The notes under the pieces: model-generated | Database searches by the model: none | Told to the model about the DNA's origin: nothing | Seen by the model: only the letters and a program-made list of their open reading frames with translations | DNA from: Pseudorhodobacter antarcticus | Lineage (GTDB): Bacteria; Pseudomonadota; Alphaproteobacteria; Rhodobacterales; Rhodobacteraceae | Length of the DNA: 37,085 nucleotides | NCBI GenBank assembly: GCA_945860375.1 | Contig: CAMAQR010000036.1 | Span: 1-37,085 of the forward strand | Direction: 5' to 3' | Shown here: piece by piece, positions 33,809 through 37,085 of the stretch | How the letters are laid out: every line of letters starts with the position of its first letter | Position numbering within the stretch: position 1 is the stretch's first letter | Position numbers and translations under genes: made by a program

Positions 33809-35894
33809 GGCAAAAGGCATTCTTTCGGGCCTGCGCGTGCTGGATCTGAGCCGAATGTTGTCTGGCCCCTATTGCACGATGATGCTGGCCGACAATGGCG
33901 CCGAAGTGATCAAAATCGAAGATCGCGGCGGCGATACCAGCCGCAGCAACGGCCCCTTCCGCGACGATGATCCGAACCACGATTGGGCAGGCTATTTTGT
34001 CAGCCTGAACCGGTCGAAGAAAAGTGTCGTGCTGGATTTGAAATCCGAGTCTGGCAAATCAGATCTTTTGGCGCTGGTTGCGACTGCGGATGTGCTGGTG
34101 GAAAATTATCGCCCCGGCGTGATGGAGCGGTTGGGCCTGTCCTATGAGCGGTTGGCAGAAATCAACCCCCGGCTGGTTTATGCGGCGATCCGCGGATTTG
34201 GCGACCCGCGCTCGGGGAAAAGCCCCTATGCGGATTGGCCCTCTTATGACGTGGTCGCGCAGGCGATGGGGGGGCTTATTTCCCTGACCGGACCAGATTC
34301 TACTACGCCAACCAAGGTAGGCCCCGGTATCGGCGATGTGTTTGCAGGCGCGTTGATGTCTTTTGGAATCCTTGCCGCCCTGCGGCAGGTCGAAGCCACG
34401 GGGCGCGGGCAATTCATTGATATTGCAATGTATGACGCCATGATCAGCCTGTGCGAGCGGGCGATATATCAGCATGATTTCGACGGCTCGATCCCCGGTC
34501 CAGAGGGCAACGGCCACCCGCTGCTGGCCCCATTTGGGGTATTTGCGGCCAAAGATGGCCATGTGGCTTTGGGGGTTGTTGACGATACGTTCTGGCAGGC
34601 TTTGGCGCAGGCTATGGAGCAACCCGGCTGGGCTACGGACCCACGCTTTGCCACGCGGGCGGCGCGGCGCGTCCACGCGTCGGTGCTTAATCCTTTGGTG
34701 GCCGAGTGGACTGCGCGCCACTCCAAGGTCGAGCTTGCGCAGAAACTGGGTGGCAAGGTGCCGTTTGGACCAGTGAACACCGTGGCTGATATTTTTGCCG
34801 ATCCGCATGTTGCAGCACGCGGTATGATTGCTACAATCCCTCACGCAGATGCGGGATCACGGCCTTGGCGGGTGGCGGCCAACCCGCTGCACTTTTCGAC
34901 CAACCCCACGCCTGAACCGCAAGCCCCTGCCCGCTTGGGCGCGCAGATGGCGCAGGACTTTCTGCCACCCGCCGTGGCCGATATTGACCCCCGCCGCCTG
35001 CGCGATGCCTTTGGCAGCTTTGCAACCGGGGTTACCGTGCTCACGGCCCGGCAAGCCGATGGTACGCCACGAGGGTTCACCGCGAATTCTTTCAGTTCTG
35101 TTTCCCTCGACCCGCCGCTCTTGCTGGTTTGCCTTGCAAAAACGGCCCACAGTTGCGCGACGTTCATAGCGGCCGACCACTTTGGCGTGAATGTTCTTGG
35201 CAAGGATCAGCAGGCTGTTTCATCGCTTTTTGCCTCTCGCGCCACCGACAAGTTTGAGCAGTGCAATTGGCATGCAGGCGCTGGCAACGTGCCACTGATT
35301 GAAGGGACACTGGCGCAGTTTGCCTGCCGTCAGGAACGTCTTGTCGATGCGGGGGATCACATCGTGCTTATTGGCAGAGTAATCCAATTCGCAACTGGAG
35401 AGAGCGCGCCCTTGGGCTATTTTCGGGGCCGTTATTTCTCGGTTGATGCCGATACACAGCTGGTGCAGGCCGTCGTTTCGGGGTCTGGGGCGCACATTGG
35501 CGCGGTGCTGATGCAAGATGGTGCCGTCCTTATGACGGTCGCCAACGATGGCGCGCTGTCGTTGCCCTTGTCCGCACAGCCGAGCCCAAGCATTGACAAG
35601 CTGCGGGACGCTCTGGCGGCACGTGGCCTGCACCCCGAGGTTGATTTTCTATATGCTGTGTTTGAAGATCGGATCGCCAAGACCCATGGTATTTATTACC
35701 ACGGTTCGGTGCGCGGCGTGGCACCACAAGGAATGGAATTCTACGCCCTGCCAGATATCCCTTGGGGATCAATGAAGAATCCTGCTGAACGTAGCATGCT
35801 GCAACGCTACTGCGAAGAATCCCGCGATGGCGCGTTCGGTATTTATCAGGGCAACGAAACTGAAGGAAAAGTGCGCCGCCTCCGCGGAGCCTGA
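33801..35894 (+). CDS. CaiB/BaiF-type CoA-transferase fused to a flavin reductase domain
   Basis: This 697-residue protein starts at GTG 33801, overlapping the hydrolase stop. Residues about 5-385 form a family III CoA-transferase: GLRVLDLSRMLSGPYCTMMLADNGAEVIKIE, later NRSKKSVVLDLK, and the catalytic Asp179 in GIGDVFAG. The tail PARLGAQMAQDFLP is where such proteins end. Residues about 396-550 form an FMN-binding flavin reductase: RLRDAFGSFATGVTVLTA, then FTANSFSSVSLDPPLLLVCL, and GDHIVLIGRV. Residues 551-697 are a further domain, possibly Nudix-like (GAVLMQDGAVLMTV). No stop or frame change lies between them. It likely moves CoA between carnitine-type acids while its reductase part feeds FMNH2 to the LLM enzyme. 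The first two domains are clear; the third is not identified. Confidence 0.9.
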   Translation: MVEAKGILSGLRVLDLSRMLSGPYCTMMLADNGAEVIKIEDRGGDTSRSNGPFRDDDPNHDWAGYFVSLNRSKKSVVLDLKSESGKSDLLALVATADVLVENYRPGVMERLGLSYERLAEINPRLVYAAIRGFGDPRSGKSPYADWPSYDVVAQAMGGLISLTGPDSTTPTKVGPGIGDVFAGALMSFGILAALRQVEATGRGQFIDIAMYDAMISLCERAIYQHDFDGSIPGPEGNGHPLLAPFGVFAAKDGHVALGVVDDTFWQALAQAMEQPGWATDPRFATRAARRVHASVLNPLVAEWTARHSKVELAQKLGGKVPFGPVNTVADIFADPHVAARGMIATIPHADAGSRPWRVAANPLHFSTNPTPEPQAPARLGAQMAQDFLPPAVADIDPRRLRDAFGSFATGVTVLTARQADGTPRGFTANSFSSVSLDPPLLLVCLAKTAHSCATFIAADHFGVNVLGKDQQAVSSLFASRATDKFEQCNWHAGAGNVPLIEGTLAQFACRQERLVDAGDHIVLIGRVIQFATGESAPLGYFRGRYFSVDADTQLVQAVVSGSGAHIGAVLMQDGAVLMTVANDGALSLPLSAQPSPSIDKLRDALAARGLHPEVDFLYAVFEDRIAKTHGIYYHGSVRGVAPQGMEFYALPDIPWGSMKNPAERSMLQRYCEESRDGAFGIYQGNETEGKVRRLRGA

Positions 35895-35908
35895 AAAAGG
35901 AGATGCAG

Positions 35909-36511
35909 ATGTTCCCTGAACTACGCAAAGTCGTGACCTATGATGAAGTGATCTACCGAGAAGGCGTGCGCGCAGCCGAGCCGCCACTTCGCTTGATCGG
36001 CGTGGCGGCCGTGGTCAAGAACCCGTGGCACGGCCGCGGCTATGTTGAAGACCTGTCGCCTGAAATTAACCGTATTGCCCCGCTTTTGGGGAAAACGTTG
36101 ACTGATATGCTAATCGGTTTGGCAGGATCTGGCGATGGGATAGAGGCCTATGGCAAGGCGGCAATGGCAGGCACGGATTGCGAACTGGAACACGGCTCGG
36201 CGCTGATCCACACGTTGCGGTTTGGCAATTTCTATCGCGAAGCGGTTGGGGCCAAGACCTATCTTGGCTTCACCAACAGCCGTGGCCCAGCCAATACCCA
36301 GATCCAAATTCCGCTGATGGATAAGCATGATAGCGGACGGCGGTCGCATTATCTGACGGTGCAATTTTCCATCCCGGATGCACCCGGCCATGATGAACTG
36401 GTGGCAGCGCTCGGGGCCTCCACCGGGGGGCGGCCGCATCATCGGATTGGCGACCGCTATGCAGATCTGAAATCTATCGGCAGAGACATCGAAAACCCTG
36501 CGGGCGTCTGA
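35909..36511 (+). CDS. DUF1185 family protein (amino acid synthesis family)
   Basis: This 200-residue protein of Pfam family PF06684 (DUF1185) has EVIYREGVRAAEPPLRLIGVAAVVKNPWHG, GYVEDLSPEINRIAPLLG, then YGKAAMAGTDCELEHGSALIHT and a GGRPHHRIGDRYADL tail. The family has a chorismate-mutase-like fold from solved structures, with a suggested role in amino-acid metabolism but no proven reaction. It often neighbours LLM monooxygenases and flavin reductases. Two ATGs are close: 35903 sits directly on the GGAG, so 35909, with AAAGGAG about 6 bp upstream, is the better start. It is the last intact gene of the plus-strand operon. Confidence 0.9.
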   Translation: MFPELRKVVTYDEVIYREGVRAAEPPLRLIGVAAVVKNPWHGRGYVEDLSPEINRIAPLLGKTLTDMLIGLAGSGDGIEAYGKAAMAGTDCELEHGSALIHTLRFGNFYREAVGAKTYLGFTNSRGPANTQIQIPLMDKHDSGRRSHYLTVQFSIPDAPGHDELVAALGASTGGRPHHRIGDRYADLKSIGRDIENPAGV

Positions 36512-36559
36512 TGCGCTACGCAATTTTCTGTCCAAAATTCCAGAGTAAGGAGCATCAAA

Positions 36560-36733
36560 ATGATCGGGTCTGCAATTGGCATGGACTACTTTGGAACCGC
36601 GACCAACATGGGCGGATGCCCTGAGTCCGTGTCTTGGTTACGCGCGTATCGATCCTACATTGGGCGCATCTGGAAAAACCTTTCTGAACCGCCAGTAGGG
36701 GGTAAAACGGCAATCTATTATCGCCCATATTAG
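36560..36733 (+). pseudogene. Short open frame with strong ribosome site, probable 5' remnant of a lost gene
   Basis: An ATG at 36560 lies about 7 bp after AAGGAG and begins MIGSAIGMDYFGTATNMGGC; it ends after 57 residues. The ribosome site and the 48-bp gap after DUF1185 look like the next gene of the operon. The composition changes near 36650, and the stop falls inside a 98-bp inverted-repeat segment. I recognise no family. It may be the start of a gene cut away by rearrangement towards the rRNA region, or simply a small protein. Confidence 0.4.
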
Positions 36734-36782
36734 GGCAGACTGGTGCTCGCTCATCAAGCCGATCACTAGATCTGGCGGTTCA
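36685..36782. repeat. 98-bp segment with 11-bp perfect inverted ends
   Basis: TGAACCGCCAG (36685-36695) and CTGGCGGTTCA (36772-36782) are perfect inverted repeats enclosing 76 bp without coding capacity. This is the size of a small non-autonomous transposable relic. No target duplication is evident in the immediate flanks (cttTC and CCCC). Confidence 0.45.
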
Positions 36783-36985
36783 CCCCGCGGCTTTTCGCGA
36801 CATGCTCCCAGGCGCAGGTTCCCATTTCGCATTGTGAAGAAGGGGGCACGGGGGTAGCCGCGCGTCAGTCAAACAGCTTTCGCAATCATCTCGATGGCTT
36901 TTTTCTGCTTCATAAACGCCAGAAGTCCCCTGATTTCAGAGGGGACTCTTCAAACGTTGACATGGCGTTGACACAAAATGTGGAA
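36783..36985. other. Non-coding stretch before the tRNA terminator
   Basis: No gene is seen. It contains a hairpin at 36924-36947 (AGTCCCCT, 8-nt loop, AGGGGACT) with no T-run on either side. This could act as a second, RNA-processing or factor-dependent end for transcripts arriving from the rRNA/tRNA side. Confidence 0.45.
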
Positions 36986-37013
36986 GCAAAAACCCGACTG
37001 TTTAGGTCGGGTT
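36986..37013 (-). terminator. Rho-independent terminator of the tRNA-Met (rRNA operon) transcript
   Basis: On the minus strand, AACCCGAC, a 7-nt loop, GTCGGGTT and then TTTG form a perfect 8-bp stem with a T-run (plus-strand stem 36991-36998 with 37006-37013). It starts 27 bp downstream of the tRNA 3' end. Confidence 0.85.
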
Positions 37014-37040
37014 CTAAGTCTCTGATATATTTAGATAATT

Positions 37041-37085
37041 TGGTTGCGGGGACAGGATTTGAACCTGTGACCTTCAGGTTATGAG
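37041..37085 (-). tRNA. tRNA-Met (CAT), probably initiator, 3' half only
   Basis: On the minus strand the last 45 bases give the anticodon loop CTCATAA (anticodon CAT), the stem start CCTGA, variable region AGGTC, the T-arm with GGTTCAAATCC, and an acceptor end CCCCGCAACCA with encoded CCA. The 5' half is outside the window. The CCCCGCAACCA end and AAGGTC variable loop fit alphaproteobacterial initiator tRNA-fMet. In Rhodobacter relatives that tRNA closes 16S-23S-5S operons, so a 5S rRNA probably lies just beyond base 37085. The lineage-specific operon order is established knowledge, not visible here. Confidence 0.88.

Noticed and set aside
36638..36832. A 64-residue minus-strand frame near the tRNA.
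   Set aside because: It spans the inverted-repeat segment and has no motif or start signal; more likely chance.
1..37085. CRISPR arrays, toxin-antitoxin or other defence systems.
   Set aside because: No regularly spaced repeats and no recognisable defence genes were seen. The phage-like methyltransferase tail lacks a catalytic domain.

Overview
The window looks like a GC-rich alphaproteobacterial chromosome, most likely Rhodobacteraceae. The basis is codon and base usage, protein resemblance to that group, a Tat-secreted binding protein, and an initiator-type tRNA-Met at the right edge, which in Rhodobacter relatives usually closes an rRNA operon. Almost all of it is an accessory catabolic region. 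It is bounded on the left by the tail of an IS66-family element (right end near 280) and on the right by the tRNA.

Layout. (1) 330-8715, all minus strand: a tightly coupled operon of an Lrp/AsnC regulator, a HyuA-type hydantoinase/oxoprolinase protein, a DUF917 protein and a complete Dpp/Opp-type ABC importer. Most junctions overlap by ATGA. It reads as uptake and ring-opening of a hydantoin- or oxoproline-like or peptide-derived compound. (2) 9242-16872: a mosaic of methylamine-type enzymes and prophage-like fragments. It holds a non-pyrrolysine MttB-family methyltransferase, a glucarate-dehydratase-like enolase, a divergent LysR regulator, a truncated Ldh2-type dehydrogenase, and a trimethylamine/dimethylamine dehydrogenase-like iron-sulphur flavoprotein. 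The phage-like pieces sit at 9242-9601 and about 13944-14838, and their order looks permuted. (3) 17525-26703, minus strand: an operon of a BKACE-type beta-keto acid cleavage enzyme, a PotABCD-type ABC importer, an acyl-CoA dehydrogenase, an NDP-forming acyl-CoA synthetase and a beta-lactamase-fold hydrolase. (4) 26782-32429: a CdhR-like AraC regulator, L-carnitine dehydrogenase, a CaiD-like hydratase, a luciferase-like flavin monooxygenase (LLM) and an aldehyde dehydrogenase. (5) 32604-36511, plus strand: RidA, an alpha/beta hydrolase, a CaiB-type CoA-transferase fused to a flavin reductase, and a DUF1185 protein.

How it may work together (inference). Regions 3-5 can be assembled into a route from gamma-butyrobetaine or crotonobetaine through CoA esters (ligase/CoA-transferase, acyl-CoA dehydrogenase, CaiD) to carnitine. 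CdhA and BKACE would then take carnitine through 3-dehydrocarnitine to betainyl-CoA. Embedded in this is a module whose parts list (LLM monooxygenase, flavin reductase, RidA, alpha/beta hydrolase) recalls the Rut pyrimidine pathway, with an aldehyde dehydrogenase and DUF1185 added. The flavin reductase is physically fused to the CoA-transferase, which ties the two modules together. Four promoter regions in this block share a motif resembling GTGGCGAAAAAANCGC, so they may form one regulon. The MttB-like and TMADH/DgcA-like enzymes in region 2 could continue with the methylated amine or betaine product, although no corrinoid protein is present. The carnitine/LLM/CoA-transferase-flavin-reductase block is the best candidate for an undescribed pathway.
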